Shown one piece after another: positions 43,137-54,480 of a stretch of 64,000 nt of DNA. The position numbers and the translations under genes are program-made. Numbering within the stretch: position 1 is the stretch's first letter; every line of letters begins with the position of its first letter. This DNA comes from Methyloversatilis sp. RAC08 (GTDB lineage: Bacteria > Pseudomonadota > Gammaproteobacteria > Burkholderiales > Rhodocyclaceae). The notes under the pieces are model-generated. The model was not told the origin of the DNA. It was given only the letters and a program-made list of their open reading frames with translations, and did no database searches. The stretch lies in assembly GCF_001713355.1 (NCBI RefSeq), contig NZ_CP016448.1, forward strand, positions 2,852,001 to 2,916,000. Reading direction: 5' to 3'.

Positions 43137-45539
43137 ATGTCAAAGACATCGATTATTTCGTCTGGCTCCAGCAACCTGACCGTGCAGCGCCGGCTCATGA
43201 TGATGGTTACCGTGACGCTTGCGGCTTTCGTTGCGCTTGCCGCAATACTGCTGTTCGCGATGCGCGACAACATGCTGGATGACCGCAAGAGCGCAGCGCG
43301 CTTTGCGGTCGAGTCCGCCTGGGGTGTGATCGAATCCTTCGAAAAGCGCGCCGCGTCCGGCGAGCTTACGCAGGACGAGGCGCGCCGGCAGGCCATCGCG
43401 ACGCTGCGCACCCTGCGCTACAACGGCGAGGACTATTTCTGGATCAATGACTTCGGTCCGCGCATGGTGATGCACCCGACCAAGCCGGAACTGGAAGGCA
43501 AGGATCTGGGCGGCTCCAAGGATCCGAGCGGCAAGGCCCTGTTTCTCGAAATGGTGGCTGTCGCCAAGGCCGAAGGAGCCGGCTTCGTCGACTACATGTG
43601 GCCCCGACCCGGCTCGACGGAACCCGTGGCCAAGGTTTCGTATGTACGTGCTTTCGCGCCCTGGGGCTGGATCGTTGGCTCCGGTATCTATGTGGATGAG
43701 GTCGATGCGCTGATTCTCGACCAGGCCTTGTGGGTGGTCCTCGGCGTGATGGTCGTTGCGCTTGCGATCGGCGTGCCGAGCATACGGCTCGGGCGCAGCA
43801 TCGCGTCGCGGCTGCGTGACGCCGGACGCCATGCCGATGCGATCTCGACAGGCATGCTGGACCGGTCGATCGACGCCGGTGCGCTGGACGAGATCGGCCA
43901 CCTGCTGCAGGCGCTCGACAAGATGCGCGCCGACCTGAAGCAGCGCACTGAGCTTGATCATGCGGTGTCCGCCGAGAACCTGCGCGTCCGCACCGCACTC
44001 GATTTCGTGAGCCGCAACGTGCGCATCGCCGATTCGGATGGCAACGTGATCTACGCCAACCGCACCATGATGAAGACGCTGCGCGAGATCGAGGGTGATG
44101 TCAGGGCGAGCGTTCCGTCGTTCTCGGTGGACCGCATCATCGGCAGCAACGTCGCCTCGCTGTGCAACAACCCCGCATTCGTCCGCAGGTCCGAACAGGT
44201 CGGCACTGTGCAGCACAGCGAACTGGTCATCGGGTCACGCACCTTCGACGTCGTCACCACGCCCATCCTTGATGACGCCGGACAGCGCATCGGGCTGGTC
44301 GCTGAATGGACCGAGCGCACGCAGGAACTTGTCGTTGAGCGTGAGGTGGAAAGCATGATCTCGGCCGCCGTCAGCGGCGACTTCACCCACCGCATCGATG
44401 TCCACGGCAAGCAGGGCTTCTTCAAGTCGCTGGCCGTCAGCATGAATGAGCTGGTCGCGGTCGTGGCCGGCGGCCTCGAAGACACGGCTCGCGTACTGAA
44501 TGCCATTTCGCGCGGTGTGCTGACCGAAAAGATCGAGCGCGATTACGCGGGCACGTTCGGTCGTCTGAAGGAAGACACGAACACGACGGTGGACAAGCTG
44601 CGCGAGGTGATAGGGCGGATCAAGGAATCGAGCGAGTCGATCAACACGGCGGCGCGGGAGATCGCGGCGGGTAATTCGGATCTGAGTTCGCGCACGGAAG
44701 AGCAGGCGAGTTCGCTGGAGGAGACGGCCAGTTCGATGGAAGAGCTGAACGCGACGGTGAAGCAGAACGCGGAAAGTGCTTTGAAGGCGAACGAGCTGGG
44801 TCGTCAGAGCAACGAGGCGGTGATGCGCGGAGCGGAGACGGTCAAGCGTGTGGTGAGCACGATGAGCGACATCCAGGATTCGAGCCGCAAGATCGCGGAC
44901 ATCATCGGCGTGATCGATTCGATCGCGTTCCAGACGAACATTCTGGCGCTCAATGCGGCGGTGGAAGCGGCGCGAGCGGGCGAGCAGGGCCGGGGCTTTG
45001 CGGTGGTGGCGAGCGAGGTGAGGAATCTTGCGCAGCGCAGCGCGCAGGCGGCCAAGGAGATCAAGGGGCTGATCGCCGACTCGGTGGAGCGGGTCGACGG
45101 GGGCGCGAAGCTGGTTGCCGAGGCGGGGGCGACGATGGAGCAGGTGGTCGACAGCTTCCGGCAGGTGACGGGGCTGGTGACGGACATCGCATCGGCGAGC
45201 CAGGAGCAGGCGAGCGGGATATCGCAGGTGACGCAGGCGGTGAGCCAGATGGATGGCGTGACGCAGCAGAACGCGGCGCTGGTGGAAGAGGCGGCGGCGG
45301 CGGCGGAAAGTCTGGAAGAGCAGGCGCGCTCGCTGATGCGAGCGGTGGGCCAGTTCAGGCTGGACGAGGGCAGCGGTCGCGGTGGGGTGGCGTTCGACGG
45401 GGCATCGCTGACGCAGCGCGAGGCGGCGAACAGCGAGCCGGTGCTGCCGCGTTCGCGCGGTGGCGCACTGGGCAAGGTGAGGCGGGTTCAGCCGGCCGCC
45501 GCAGCAGCGGTCGACGAGGAAGAGTGGGAAGAGTTCTGA
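43137..45539 (+). CDS. Methyl-accepting chemotaxis protein with sCache and PAS domains
   Basis: 800 residues. Membrane helix 1 (residues 22-44), a periplasmic single-Cache domain (45-195: [40 protein letters not shown]), membrane helix 2 (198-220), HAMP, then a PAS-like domain (residues 285-400: [19 protein letters not shown]) and a second HAMP-like stretch. The signalling hairpin tip is [41 protein letters not shown]. The C-terminus EEWEEF is a tether of the xWxxF type that binds CheR/CheB. The last 967 bp before the tail are nearly identical to the next MCP. sCache domains often bind small organic acids; the ligand is unknown. Confidence 0.93.
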   Translation: MSKTSIISSGSSNLTVQRRLMMMVTVTLAAFVALAAILLFAMRDNMLDDRKSAARFAVESAWGVIESFEKRAASGELTQDEARRQAIATLRTLRYNGEDYFWINDFGPRMVMHPTKPELEGKDLGGSKDPSGKALFLEMVAVAKAEGAGFVDYMWPRPGSTEPVAKVSYVRAFAPWGWIVGSGIYVDEVDALILDQALWVVLGVMVVALAIGVPSIRLGRSIASRLRDAGRHADAISTGMLDRSIDAGALDEIGHLLQALDKMRADLKQRTELDHAVSAENLRVRTALDFVSRNVRIADSDGNVIYANRTMMKTLREIEGDVRASVPSFSVDRIIGSNVASLCNNPAFVRRSEQVGTVQHSELVIGSRTFDVVTTPILDDAGQRIGLVAEWTERTQELVVEREVESMISAAVSGDFTHRIDVHGKQGFFKSLAVSMNELVAVVAGGLEDTARVLNAISRGVLTEKIERDYAGTFGRLKEDTNTTVDKLREVIGRIKESSESINTAAREIAAGNSDLSSRTEEQASSLEETASSMEELNATVKQNAESALKANELGRQSNEAVMRGAETVKRVVSTMSDIQDSSRKIADIIGVIDSIAFQTNILALNAAVEAARAGEQGRGFAVVASEVRNLAQRSAQAAKEIKGLIADSVERVDGGAKLVAEAGATMEQVVDSFRQVTGLVTDIASASQEQASGISQVTQAVSQMDGVTQQNAALVEEAAAAAESLEEQARSLMRAVGQFRLDEGSGRGGVAFDGASLTQREAANSEPVLPRSRGGALGKVRRVQPAAAAAVDEEEWEEF
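44531..45497 (+). repeat. Near-identical MCP signalling-domain repeat, copy A
   Basis: About 967 bp matching 47433-48399 at a constant offset of 2902 bp. I count only some 10-20 differences by eye, mostly synonymous. Upstream parts of the two genes are clearly different. Confidence 0.9.
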
Positions 45540-45594
45540 CCCACCCGGCCGCAAGCAGAAAACATTTTCAGCAGCACAGCTTCTGGAGAGACTA

Positions 45595-48438
45595 ATGAGG
45601 ATGAACTCGCCGGTTACCCAGCGTGAGATCGAGGTGACGGAACGCCACAACATCGTGTCGCGTACCGACCTCAAGGGTCAGATCGTCTATGTGAATCAAG
45701 ACTTCCTTGAAATCAGCGGCTTCGAGGAATCAGAACTGATCGGTCAGCCGCACAACATCCTGCGCCACCCGGACATGCCGAAGGAAGCCTTCGAAGACAT
45801 GTGGCGCTGCCTGAAGGCTGAACGCCCGTGGACCGGTATGGTGAAGAATCGCTGCAAGAACGGCGATCATTACTGGGTCGTGGCAAACGCCGCGCCGCTT
45901 CTGCAGGACGGAATCGTCATCGGCTACATGTCGGTCCGGACCAGGGCCAGCCGCGAACAGATTGCCCAGGCGGAAGCGGCCTATCGAGCCTTCCGCGAGG
46001 GCCGTGCGCACGGACTGACGATTCGCGATGGTGTCGTGGTGAAGACCGGCTGGCTCGCACCCGGTCGCATCGCCGGATTGAGCATCCGCGCCCGGCTGTT
46101 CGCCATCGTTGCCTTTCTCGGTCTGACGATGATTGCAGTGGCGGCAGTCGGCCTGCTCGAATTGAGCCGCAGCGCAGCCACGCTTGAGGTGACCTACAAG
46201 GACCGCGTACAGCCGACTCAGCAACTGAAGACGGTTGCGGACTTTTATGCGGTCAACATCGTGGATACCGCGCACAAGCTCCGCAATGGCAACATTGATT
46301 TCACCGAAGCGGCTCGAAACATCGAACAGGCTCGCGCCAAGATCGCGACGAACTGGAGCGCGTATCTGTCGAGCGAAATGACCGCCGAAGAGCAGAAGCT
46401 CATCGATGAGGCGAAGCCGTTGATGGCTACGGCCGACGCCTCGATCGAAAAGCTTGATGGCATCGTCCGTGCGAAGGACATGGCAGCGCTCGTCAGCTAC
46501 AGCGTGAACGACTTGTATCCGGTCATCGATCCGATCTCGGGCAAGGTCAGCGAACTGGTTGAACTGCAGATCCGCGTCGCCGGCGCAGAGATCGAGCGTG
46601 TGCGTGCCGATGCATCCTCGGCTTTCGTCGTGATATCGACGATGCTGGCCGTGGGTATTGTCATGGCGGGATTCGGTGCCTGGCTGCTGCTGCGTTCCAT
46701 TCTGTCGCCGATCGTACAGGTTCGGGCGAATGTGCGCCGCATGGCGGAAGGACACCTCGATGTTGCAATCGACACTACTCGACGCGACGAAATGGTAGCC
46801 ATCCTCGACGCGACGAAGATGATGAAGATCAAGCTGGGCGCCGACATGGCGGAGGCAAGACGTGTCGCCAACGAAAACCTGCGTGTCCGCGAGGCACTCG
46901 ACAGCGTCACGACGAATGTCCGGATCGCCGACAACAACGGTCGCGTCATCTACGCCAACAAGACCCTGCTCGACACATTGCGCCGCACCGAAACCGAAAT
47001 CCGCAAGAAGGTGCCGACGTTCTCGGCCGAGCGTTTCATCGGCAGCGACATTACGGTGTTCTACGACGATCCGGACGCTGCACGCCGTCGTCTGGCGGGT
47101 CTGTCGGCCACGGTGCAGAGCGAAATCGTCATTGGCGGGCGCCTGTACCGGCTGACCACCAGCCCGATCGTCAACGAAGCTGGGCAGCGTCTCGGTTCGG
47201 TCGGCGAATGGCTCGATCGCACCGACGAGGACGCGATCGAAAAGGAAGTGACCGATCTCGTGCAGTCAGCGGGTCGGGGTGACTTCGGCAAGCGACTGTC
47301 GGCGGACGGCAAGCAGGGCTTCTTCAAGGCGCTGTCCGACGGGCTCAACGGGCTCGTGGTTAAGGTGTCCGACAGCCTGACCGATCTCGCATCGGTACTC
47401 GACGCCATGGCACAGGGTGATCTGAGCCGCAAGATCGAGCGCGATTACGAGGGCACGTTCGGTCGTCTGAAGGAAGACACGAACACGACGGTGGACAAGC
47501 TGCGCGAGGTGATAGGGCGGATCAAGGAATCGAGCGAGTCGATCAACACGGCGGCGCGGGAGATCGCGGCGGGTAACAGCGACCTGAGTTCGCGCACGGA
47601 AGAGCAGGCGAGTTCGCTGGAGGAGACGGCCAGTTCGATGGAAGAGCTGAACGCGACGGTGAAGCAGAACGCGGAAAGTGCGCTGAAGGCGAACGAGCTG
47701 GGCCGTCAGAGCAACGAGGCGGTGATGCGCGGCGCGGAGACGGTCAAGCGTGTGGTGAGCACGATGAGCGACATCCAGGATTCGAGCCGCAAGATCGCGG
47801 ACATCATCGGCGTGATCGATTCGATCGCGTTCCAGACGAACATTCTGGCGCTCAATGCGGCGGTGGAAGCGGCGCGAGCGGGCGAGCAGGGCCGGGGCTT
47901 TGCGGTGGTGGCGAGCGAGGTGAGGAATCTTGCGCAGCGCAGCGCGCAGGCGGCCAAGGAGATCAAGGGGCTGATCGCCGACTCGGTGGAGCGGGTCGAC
48001 GGGGGCGCGAAGCTGGTTGCCGAGGCGGGGGCGACGATGGAGCAGGTGGTCGACAGCTTCCGTCAGGTGACGGGGCTGGTGACGGACATCGCATCGGCGA
48101 GCCAGGAGCAGGCGAGCGGGATATCGCAGGTGACGCAGGCGGTGAGCCAGATGGATGGCGTGACGCAGCAGAACGCGGCACTGGTGGAAGAGGCGGCGGC
48201 GGCGGCGGAAAGTCTGGAAGAGCAGGCGCGCTCGCTGATGCGAGCGGTGGGCCAGTTCAGGCTGGACGAGGGCAGCGGTCGCGGTGGGGTGGCGTTCGAC
48301 GGGGTATCGCTGACGCAGCGCGAGGCGGCGAACAGCGAGCCGGTGCTGCCGCGCTCGCGCGGTGGCGCGCTGGGCAAGGTGAGGCGGGTTCAGCCGGCCA
48401 CTTCCGCAGCCGTTGACGAGGAATGGGAAGAGTTCTGA
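45595..48438 (+). CDS. Aer-like methyl-accepting chemotaxis protein (redox/energy taxis)
   Basis: 947 residues. The N-terminal PAS domain (residues 10-125) is Aer-like: [59 protein letters not shown] and [10 protein letters not shown]. In Aer this fold binds FAD and reports redox state. Membrane helices near 165-185 and 335-360 enclose a periplasmic four-helix-type region. HAMP, a second PAS (residues 430-550) and the MCP hairpin follow. The C-terminus EEWEEF is a CheR/CheB tether. ATG at 45595 lies after TGGAGAG. Its position before a cytochrome c peroxidase gene supports a role in oxygen or redox taxis. Confidence 0.93.
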   Translation: MRMNSPVTQREIEVTERHNIVSRTDLKGQIVYVNQDFLEISGFEESELIGQPHNILRHPDMPKEAFEDMWRCLKAERPWTGMVKNRCKNGDHYWVVANAAPLLQDGIVIGYMSVRTRASREQIAQAEAAYRAFREGRAHGLTIRDGVVVKTGWLAPGRIAGLSIRARLFAIVAFLGLTMIAVAAVGLLELSRSAATLEVTYKDRVQPTQQLKTVADFYAVNIVDTAHKLRNGNIDFTEAARNIEQARAKIATNWSAYLSSEMTAEEQKLIDEAKPLMATADASIEKLDGIVRAKDMAALVSYSVNDLYPVIDPISGKVSELVELQIRVAGAEIERVRADASSAFVVISTMLAVGIVMAGFGAWLLLRSILSPIVQVRANVRRMAEGHLDVAIDTTRRDEMVAILDATKMMKIKLGADMAEARRVANENLRVREALDSVTTNVRIADNNGRVIYANKTLLDTLRRTETEIRKKVPTFSAERFIGSDITVFYDDPDAARRRLAGLSATVQSEIVIGGRLYRLTTSPIVNEAGQRLGSVGEWLDRTDEDAIEKEVTDLVQSAGRGDFGKRLSADGKQGFFKALSDGLNGLVVKVSDSLTDLASVLDAMAQGDLSRKIERDYEGTFGRLKEDTNTTVDKLREVIGRIKESSESINTAAREIAAGNSDLSSRTEEQASSLEETASSMEELNATVKQNAESALKANELGRQSNEAVMRGAETVKRVVSTMSDIQDSSRKIADIIGVIDSIAFQTNILALNAAVEAARAGEQGRGFAVVASEVRNLAQRSAQAAKEIKGLIADSVERVDGGAKLVAEAGATMEQVVDSFRQVTGLVTDIASASQEQASGISQVTQAVSQMDGVTQQNAALVEEAAAAAESLEEQARSLMRAVGQFRLDEGSGRGGVAFDGVSLTQREAANSEPVLPRSRGGALGKVRRVQPATSAAVDEEWEEF
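47433..48399 (+). repeat. Near-identical MCP signalling-domain repeat, copy B
   Basis: Second copy of 44531-45497, in direct orientation. Recombination between the copies would delete 2902 bp and leave one chimeric receptor. Confidence 0.9.
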
Positions 48439-48531
48439 AGAACCGGGTGACCGCCGGCACACAAGAGTTCAAAAGATGCGCTCGTGCGCATTCCCGCAAT
48501 CAGAACTGAATAGAAAACCATGGAACTCTGT

Positions 48532-49536
48532 ATGAAGCAATTCGCGGTTGTGATCACGGCGGCACTTTGCGTGTCGGTATTCGCCCCGGCAATGGCCGCT
48601 GACCTGCAGGCCCAGAAGGATCTGTACCGCAGGCCGCAGGTGATTCCGTTCCCGGCCGACAATCCGTACACGATCGAGAAGGCGGCGCTGGGCAAGATGC
48701 TTTTCTTCGAAGCCCGTCTGTCACGCGACAACAATCTGAGCTGTGTGAGTTGCCACAATCCATCGTTCGGCTGGCAGGTTCCTTTCGCCAAGGCGATCGG
48801 TGCGGGCGGAAAGCCGCTGACGCGCAAATCGCCGACGACGATCAATCACGCATGGGGCAACACCTTCTTCTGGGATGGCCGCGCAGGGAGCCTCGAAGCC
48901 CAGGCGCGCGGGCCGATCGAGGCGCCGGCCGAAATGGACCTTCCGATGTCCGTCGCCGTCAAGCGGCTGAATGAAATCGAAGGCTACAGGCTCGCCTTCC
49001 AGAAGGCATTTCCGGACACGGGCCTGACCGAAGACAGTGTGCTCAAGGCCCTCGCAACCTACGAACGCACCATCGTGACCGGCGATACGCCGTTTGATCG
49101 CTGGGTGCGCGGCGACGAGAAAGCCATTTCGGCGTCGGCGATCCGCGGCTTTGCCTTGTTCAACGGCAAGGCGCGCTGCGCAACCTGTCATTCCGGATGG
49201 AATTTTTCGGACGAGAAATTCCACGATATCGGTCTTCGTTCTGCGGACACCGGACGCGGCGGCGTCACTGGCAACCCGGGCGACATGCACGCCACCCGGA
49301 CACCCGGGCTGCGGGAAATCGTCGCGCGCGCGCCGTACATGCACGACGGCAGCCTGGACACTCTGGAAGGTGTGCTCGCGCACTACATCTCGGGTGGCAT
49401 GGCCAGACCCACGCGCTCGCCGTTGATGCAACCGCTGCAGCTGGACGGAGAAGAGTTCGCCGATCTGCTGAGCTTCATGCGCACCCTGAGCAGCCCGGGC
49501 AATGTCGTTGCCATGCCCAACCTTCCGGCCCGCTGA
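48532..49536 (+). CDS. Di-haem cytochrome c peroxidase (CcpA/MauG family)
   Basis: 334 residues from ATG at 48532 (ATG at 48520 is in frame); the signal peptide is [20 protein letters not shown]. Two haem c sites, CVSCH near residue 70 and CATCH near 220, give the low- and high-potential haems. Conserved [24 protein letters not shown] and [19 protein letters not shown] are typical of bacterial periplasmic peroxidases that reduce H2O2 to water with electrons from small cytochromes. It lies in line between two MCP genes (81 and 25 bp gaps counted from the in-frame ATG at 48520), an unusual place for this enzyme. It may tune local peroxide levels sensed by the neighbouring receptors, but that is inference. 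Confidence 0.93.
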   Translation: MKQFAVVITAALCVSVFAPAMAADLQAQKDLYRRPQVIPFPADNPYTIEKAALGKMLFFEARLSRDNNLSCVSCHNPSFGWQVPFAKAIGAGGKPLTRKSPTTINHAWGNTFFWDGRAGSLEAQARGPIEAPAEMDLPMSVAVKRLNEIEGYRLAFQKAFPDTGLTEDSVLKALATYERTIVTGDTPFDRWVRGDEKAISASAIRGFALFNGKARCATCHSGWNFSDEKFHDIGLRSADTGRGGVTGNPGDMHATRTPGLREIVARAPYMHDGSLDTLEGVLAHYISGGMARPTRSPLMQPLQLDGEEFADLLSFMRTLSSPGNVVAMPNLPAR

Positions 49537-49561
49537 ACCTCAAGAAGAAACGAGATACACA

Positions 49562-51778
49562 ATGAGCTTCTTCAAACAAGGCGCCTACCTGATCGGTGCG
49601 CTGCTTGCCCTGCTGGTACTCCAGGGAGGCCAGTCGTTATGGCAGGCGCGCCAGCTTGGCGAATCGGCCACCCAGATCGCAGTGACCGCCTCCCTTGCGA
49701 CGCGCTCGCGTGTCCTGTGGGATGAGTTCCGTACCGCTGAAGATCAGCTGCGGCAGGCGCTGTCGCTGACCGACGTGTCCGCATCGGACGATGCGCGCAG
49801 TGCATTTCAGGCGCGCACCGGTGCCATGCGAAGCCTGCTCGCAGACATGTCGCAACAGGACACCAGCGGCGATGCGGTCAAGCTGAGTGAGGGCTTTGAA
49901 CGCTGGAGCGCGCTGGCGCAGCCCCACCTCTCTTCATCGGGGCTGACCGCCCTGGCCAGTTACGAGGAACTCGACCGCGCCCGCGAAGCACTTGCAGCAG
50001 GCATCAACAGCTATGCCACATCCAAAACCGCCGCGGCGGAAGGCCTCGCGACCGACAGTCGCGATACGGTCACCGCTGCGCTGCTCTGGATATCCATCGA
50101 GTTGCTTGTCGGCCTGGGCGCCGGCATCGCCCTGGGACGTTTCGCCATCCGCAAGCTGCGCAATGAACTGGGAGGTGAGCCGCGGGAAGTTGCAGACATG
50201 GCACGTCGCGTTGCCAAGGGTGACCTGAGCAGTTCCCTGTCTGTCATGGCGGGCGCAGAGCACAGCGTCGCTGCGGCAATGAATTCGATGCAGACCCGAC
50301 TGCAGGCCTTTGTCGCCGAACAGTCGCTGATGGCTCGCGCACACGAAGGGGGGGCGCTCGAACACGCCATGGATGTCGGCAAGTTCGAGGGCGTGTACAG
50401 AGACATGGCCCGTTCGACCAACGAACTTGTGCGCGCGCACATCGATGTGCAGATGCGCATGGTTCAGGTGATGAAGGTGTACGCATCTGGAGATTTTTCG
50501 ATCGCCATGGATCGCCTGCCCGGCGAGCGCGCCCGCATCACCGAGGCGATGGATGCCGTGCGCACCAACCTGCTTGCCGTCAATCAGGAAATCGACGTGC
50601 TGGTGCAGGCCGCGGCACGCGGCGACTTTTCGGCGCGCGGCAATGCGGCAAATTACGAGCATCGCTTCCGCGAAATGGTCGAAGGCCTGAATACGCTGAT
50701 GCAGACGGCACAGGGTGGTCTGTCGGAAGTGGCGCGCGTGCTGAGTGCCTTGTCGCGCGGTGACCTTTCGGAGCGCATCAGCAACGAGTACGAGGGCACC
50801 TTCGGTCAGCTTAAGGATGACGCGAACACGACTGTCGACGCACTGACCCGAATGGTGGGGCAGATCAGGGTTTCCGCCAGTGCCATCACGAGCGCGTCGA
50901 AGGAAATCGCAAGCGGCAATTCCGAGCTTTCCGAAAGGACCGACACCCAGGCCGCCAATCTGGAGGCAACCGCCAGTTCGATGGAAGAACTGACATCGAC
51001 GGTCAGGCAGAACGCCGAGAGCGCCATGCAGGCCAATCAGCTTGTGGTCGGCGCATCGAATGTGGCCGTACGCGGCGGTGAGGTGGTGCAACAGGTAGTG
51101 CAGACCATGGGTGAAATCTCGGACAGCAGCGAACGCATCGCCGACATCATTTCGGTGATCGACGGCATTGCATTCCAGACCAATATTCTGGCGCTCAACG
51201 CGGCAGTGGAGGCCGCGCGGGCCGGCGAACAGGGTCGGGGATTCGCCGTGGTGGCGTCGGAAGTCCGGAATCTTGCCCAGCGCAGTGCTGCGGCGGCGAA
51301 GGAGATCAAGGCGCTCATTTCTGACTCCGTCGGCAAGGTGCAATCAGGCAGTCGCCTGGTGGGTGAGGCGGGCCAGACGATGGAGGAAATCGTCGGTTCG
51401 GTGAAGCGTGTCACGACCATCATGGCCGAGATCACGGCGGCGTCCGTCGAGCAGAGCAGCGGCATCGAGCGGGTCAATCTCGCCATCACGCAGATGGACG
51501 GCGTGACCCAGCAGAACGCGCGCCTTGTGAAGGAAGAAGCGGTTGCGGCAAGCAGCCTGGAAGAACAGTCGGCAGCGCTGATGCGGGCTGTCGGGCAGTT
51601 CAAGCTCGATGCCGCCGCAGGCAAGGGCGATGGGCGAATCGCCATGCCTGACCGCGACGCCGCGAACAGCATGCAGGTGCGTACTCGCTCGAAGGTCGCG
51701 GGCTTGCCGGGAAAGGCAAAGCGGGCACAGGCCTCGGCCGCGCTGCGCGCCGACGAGGCGGAGTGGGCGGAGTTCTGA
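49562..51778 (+). CDS. Methyl-accepting chemotaxis protein, third in cluster
   Basis: 738 residues from ATG at 49562. Helix 1 (residues 8-24), a periplasmic helical region of about 150 residues of four-helix-bundle type, helix 2 ([20 protein letters not shown]), HAMP, then an extended cytoplasmic segment with two further HAMP-like repeats (for example [19 protein letters not shown] near 322, [19 protein letters not shown] near 360, and [19 protein letters not shown] near 411). The signalling tip is [23 protein letters not shown]. The C-terminus AEWAEF is another xWxxF tether. Related to the two preceding receptors but clearly diverged at the DNA level. Ligand unknown. Confidence 0.92.
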   Translation: MSFFKQGAYLIGALLALLVLQGGQSLWQARQLGESATQIAVTASLATRSRVLWDEFRTAEDQLRQALSLTDVSASDDARSAFQARTGAMRSLLADMSQQDTSGDAVKLSEGFERWSALAQPHLSSSGLTALASYEELDRAREALAAGINSYATSKTAAAEGLATDSRDTVTAALLWISIELLVGLGAGIALGRFAIRKLRNELGGEPREVADMARRVAKGDLSSSLSVMAGAEHSVAAAMNSMQTRLQAFVAEQSLMARAHEGGALEHAMDVGKFEGVYRDMARSTNELVRAHIDVQMRMVQVMKVYASGDFSIAMDRLPGERARITEAMDAVRTNLLAVNQEIDVLVQAAARGDFSARGNAANYEHRFREMVEGLNTLMQTAQGGLSEVARVLSALSRGDLSERISNEYEGTFGQLKDDANTTVDALTRMVGQIRVSASAITSASKEIASGNSELSERTDTQAANLEATASSMEELTSTVRQNAESAMQANQLVVGASNVAVRGGEVVQQVVQTMGEISDSSERIADIISVIDGIAFQTNILALNAAVEAARAGEQGRGFAVVASEVRNLAQRSAAAAKEIKALISDSVGKVQSGSRLVGEAGQTMEEIVGSVKRVTTIMAEITAASVEQSSGIERVNLAITQMDGVTQQNARLVKEEAVAASSLEEQSAALMRAVGQFKLDAAAGKGDGRIAMPDRDAANSMQVRTRSKVAGLPGKAKRAQASAALRADEAEWAEF

Positions 51779-51835
51779 GCAAGCGCGCGTGGCTAGACCG
51801 CGCGTCCGCATGACATCAACCGAGAGGTCGGCATC

Positions 51836-52735
51836 GTGATTCAGGCAGGCAGGAATGCAGCAAGTGCAGTCGAAGTGACCCGGCAACTGGCGGATTCAAG
51901 GTCGCTGACCGGCGGAACGCGCGAGTTTTCCTTCACGCGCGACGATTTCGACCGCATCGCAAAACTGATACACCAGCATGCCGGCATTTCGCTGTCGCCG
52001 ATCAAGTTCGACATGGTCTACAGCCGGTTGGCACGCAGGCTTCGTGCCACGGGTGATGCGACCTTCGCTGACTATCTGAAGCGGCTGGAGCGTAATGATC
52101 ACACCGAGTGGGAAACCTTCGTCAATTCACTGACGACCAACCTCACGTCATTCTTCCGCGAAGCGCATCACTTCGACCTGCTGAAGGAACATCTGACCCG
52201 GCTCGGCAAGCCGACGGCCCGCATCTGGTGCAGCGCAGCCTCCACCGGAGAGGAGCCGTACTCGCTGGCCATCACGTGCTGCGAACTGTACGGTTCGATG
52301 AACCCGCCGGTGGAAATCATTGCGACGGACATCGATACCCAGGTGCTGGCGCAGGCCCAGGCCGGTGTCTATACCGAAGACCGTATCGAAAAGCTGTCGC
52401 CCGAACTGGTGCGCAAGTATTTCCTGCGTGGAACCGGCGCTCGCGCCGGCGAGGTGCGAGTGCGCCCCGAACTGCAGAAGCTCATCCGTTTCACCCGCGT
52501 CAACCTGCTCGAGCCGAACTGGCCGATTCGCGGGCCGCTCGAGGCGATCTTCTGCCGCAACGTGATGATCTATTTCGACAAGCCGACGCAGTACGCCATC
52601 CTGAAGCGTTTCGTCCCGCTGCTGCGCCCGGAAGGGCTCATGTACGCCGGGCATTCGGAAAGCTTTTCGCACGCAGTCGATCTGTTCCGCAATCTCGGAA
52701 GGACGGTTTATGGTCGTGCTGACGGCGGTCGATAG
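51836..52735 (+). CDS. cheR: Chemotaxis protein methyltransferase CheR
   Basis: 299 residues from GTG at 51836, with GAGAGG upstream. It methylates receptor glutamates with SAM. N-terminal helical domain to about residue 90, then the catalytic domain: LTTNLTSFFREAHHFDLL near 99, RIWCSAASTGEEPYSLAI (SAM loop) near 129, IIATDIDTQVL near 160, and IFCRNVMIYFDKPTQ near 237. The beta-subdomain that grips receptor pentapeptides is present, fitting the EWEEF tails of the upstream MCPs. cheD starts within its last 26 bases. Confidence 0.95.
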   Translation: MIQAGRNAASAVEVTRQLADSRSLTGGTREFSFTRDDFDRIAKLIHQHAGISLSPIKFDMVYSRLARRLRATGDATFADYLKRLERNDHTEWETFVNSLTTNLTSFFREAHHFDLLKEHLTRLGKPTARIWCSAASTGEEPYSLAITCCELYGSMNPPVEIIATDIDTQVLAQAQAGVYTEDRIEKLSPELVRKYFLRGTGARAGEVRVRPELQKLIRFTRVNLLEPNWPIRGPLEAIFCRNVMIYFDKPTQYAILKRFVPLLRPEGLMYAGHSESFSHAVDLFRNLGRTVYGRADGGR

Positions 52736-53339
52736 TCGCGGTCCTTCCCTGATCGAACACCAGTCGACGCAGCGCTATTTCGACAGCAAATTTTCGCGCG
52801 AGGCGGTGAAGATCCTGCCCGGCGAATTTTTCGTGACGACACGCGACATGCTGCTGGTGACGGTTCTGGGTTCGTGCGTAGCCGCCTGCATCCGCGACCC
52901 GGAACGCGGCATCGGTGGCATGAATCATTTCATGCTGCCCGACGGCGGCACCGAGGCGACCAGTCGTTCGGCGCGCTACGGCGGGTATGCGATGGAACTG
53001 CTGGTCAATGAACTGATCAAGTCGGGTGCCCGGCGCTCGGCGCTCGAAGCCAAGGTGTTCGGCGGCGGGCGCGTGATGGCGTCGCTGTCTAGCGCCAATG
53101 TCGGCGAGCGCAATTCGTCCTTCGTGCTCGATTACCTTAAGCAGGAAGGCATTCCGGTCATCGCGCAGGACCTGCAGGAACAGCACGCGCGCAAGATCTA
53201 CTTCTTTCCGCGTGTCGGTCGGGTGCTGGTGAAGAAGCTCGCACGCGTCAATAACGATACGCTGGCGCGGCGCGAGCGCGAGTATCAGGAGCGGCTTGCA
53301 CGCACGGATGCGTCGGGCGATATCGAGCTGTTCTCGTGA
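52710..53339 (+). CDS. cheD: Chemoreceptor glutamine deamidase CheD
   Basis: 209 residues from ATG at 52710, overlapping cheR by 26 bp, with AAGGA upstream. It deamidates receptor glutamines. Catalytic Cys lies in TVLGSCVAACIRD near residue 56 and His in GIGGMNHFMLP near 73; KVFGGGRVM and NVGERNSSFV are also typical. The C-terminal extension of about 30 residues is charged. Confidence 0.94.
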   Translation: MVVLTAVDSRGPSLIEHQSTQRYFDSKFSREAVKILPGEFFVTTRDMLLVTVLGSCVAACIRDPERGIGGMNHFMLPDGGTEATSRSARYGGYAMELLVNELIKSGARRSALEAKVFGGGRVMASLSSANVGERNSSFVLDYLKQEGIPVIAQDLQEQHARKIYFFPRVGRVLVKKLARVNNDTLARREREYQERLARTDASGDIELFS

Positions 53340-53352
53340 CCGGGCTACGCTG

Positions 53353-54432
53353 ATGAATACGTCAAAGATCAGGGTGCTGGTGGTGGACGATTCCGCGGTC
53401 ATGCGGGCCATGCTGACCGCAATCATCAATCAGGCGCCCGACATGGAAGTGGTGGGTACGGCACCCGATCCGCTGGTGGCGCGCCAGAAGGTGAAGGAAC
53501 TTCTGCCGGACGTGCTGACGCTGGATGTCGAGATGCCGCAGATGAACGGTCTTGAGTTTCTCGACAAGGTGATGCGCCTGCGCCCGATGCCGGTGATCAT
53601 GATCTCCAGCCAGACCGCGCAGGGGTCCGAAGCGACGCTGCAGGCGCTCGAACTGGGCGCGGTGGACTACATCGCCAAGCCGCGTGCCACCCTCGCGGGT
53701 CTGCCGCCAGGCTATGCACAGGAGGTGCAGGACAAGATCCGTGCGGCATTCAGCGCTCATGTGAGGGTGCGGCGCGACGCGCCTTTGCGTCCTGCGACCA
53801 CTGCCGTGACACCACCGCCGGTGGTGAGCAGCAACTGGGGTGACCGCATCGTGTGCATCGGCGCCTCGACCGGCGGCACCGAAGCGATCAAGGAGGTGCT
53901 GACCCGCCTGCCGGAGAACATGCCCGGCGTCGTGATGGTGCAGCACATGCCGGAAATGTTCACCGCGAGCTTTGCCCGGCGGCTCGACTCGCTGTCACGC
54001 CTGCGCGTGAAGGAGGCTGAGCAGGGCGAACGCATACTGCCCGGTCACGCCTACCTCGCACCGGGGCATTCGCACCTGGAAATCCGCAAGTCCGGCGGTG
54101 GCTATGTGTGCGAACTGCTGCAGACGCCACCCTTCAACCGGCACCGCCCGGCGGTCGATGTCCTCTTCGATTCCGCAGCGGTGCAGGCGCGAGGCAGTGC
54201 GGTTGCCGCGCTGCTCACCGGCATGGGCAAGGACGGCGCGCAGGGCATGCTGGCGATGCGCAAGTCGGGCGCGTGGACGATAGGTCAGGACCAGGAAAGC
54301 TGTGTCGTGTACGGAATGCCGCGCGAGGCGGCCCAGATCGGCGCGTGCTGCGAGGTCAGTCCGATCACTCAGGTTGCCGAACGCATCATGGCTGCGCTGC
54401 AGGGCGGTCGGCGCATGGTCGCCCACGGCTGA
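53353..54432 (+). CDS. cheB: Chemotaxis protein-glutamate methylesterase CheB
   Basis: 359 residues from ATG at 53353. Receiver domain (RVLVVDDSAVMRAML; acceptor Asp in LTLDVEMPQMNG near residue 57; KPR) joined by a proline linker to the esterase, with triad Ser in IGASTGGTEA near 176, His in VMVQHMPE near 203 and Asp in GMGKDGAQGM near 297. It removes methyl groups from receptors when phosphorylated by CheA. Confidence 0.95.
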   Translation: MNTSKIRVLVVDDSAVMRAMLTAIINQAPDMEVVGTAPDPLVARQKVKELLPDVLTLDVEMPQMNGLEFLDKVMRLRPMPVIMISSQTAQGSEATLQALELGAVDYIAKPRATLAGLPPGYAQEVQDKIRAAFSAHVRVRRDAPLRPATTAVTPPPVVSSNWGDRIVCIGASTGGTEAIKEVLTRLPENMPGVVMVQHMPEMFTASFARRLDSLSRLRVKEAEQGERILPGHAYLAPGHSHLEIRKSGGGYVCELLQTPPFNRHRPAVDVLFDSAAVQARGSAVAALLTGMGKDGAQGMLAMRKSGAWTIGQDQESCVVYGMPREAAQIGACCEVSPITQVAERIMAALQGGRRMVAHG

Positions 54433-54480
54433 CGGCGGATTGCCGCCCTCATTCATCGATTACAGACAGGAAAACACACC

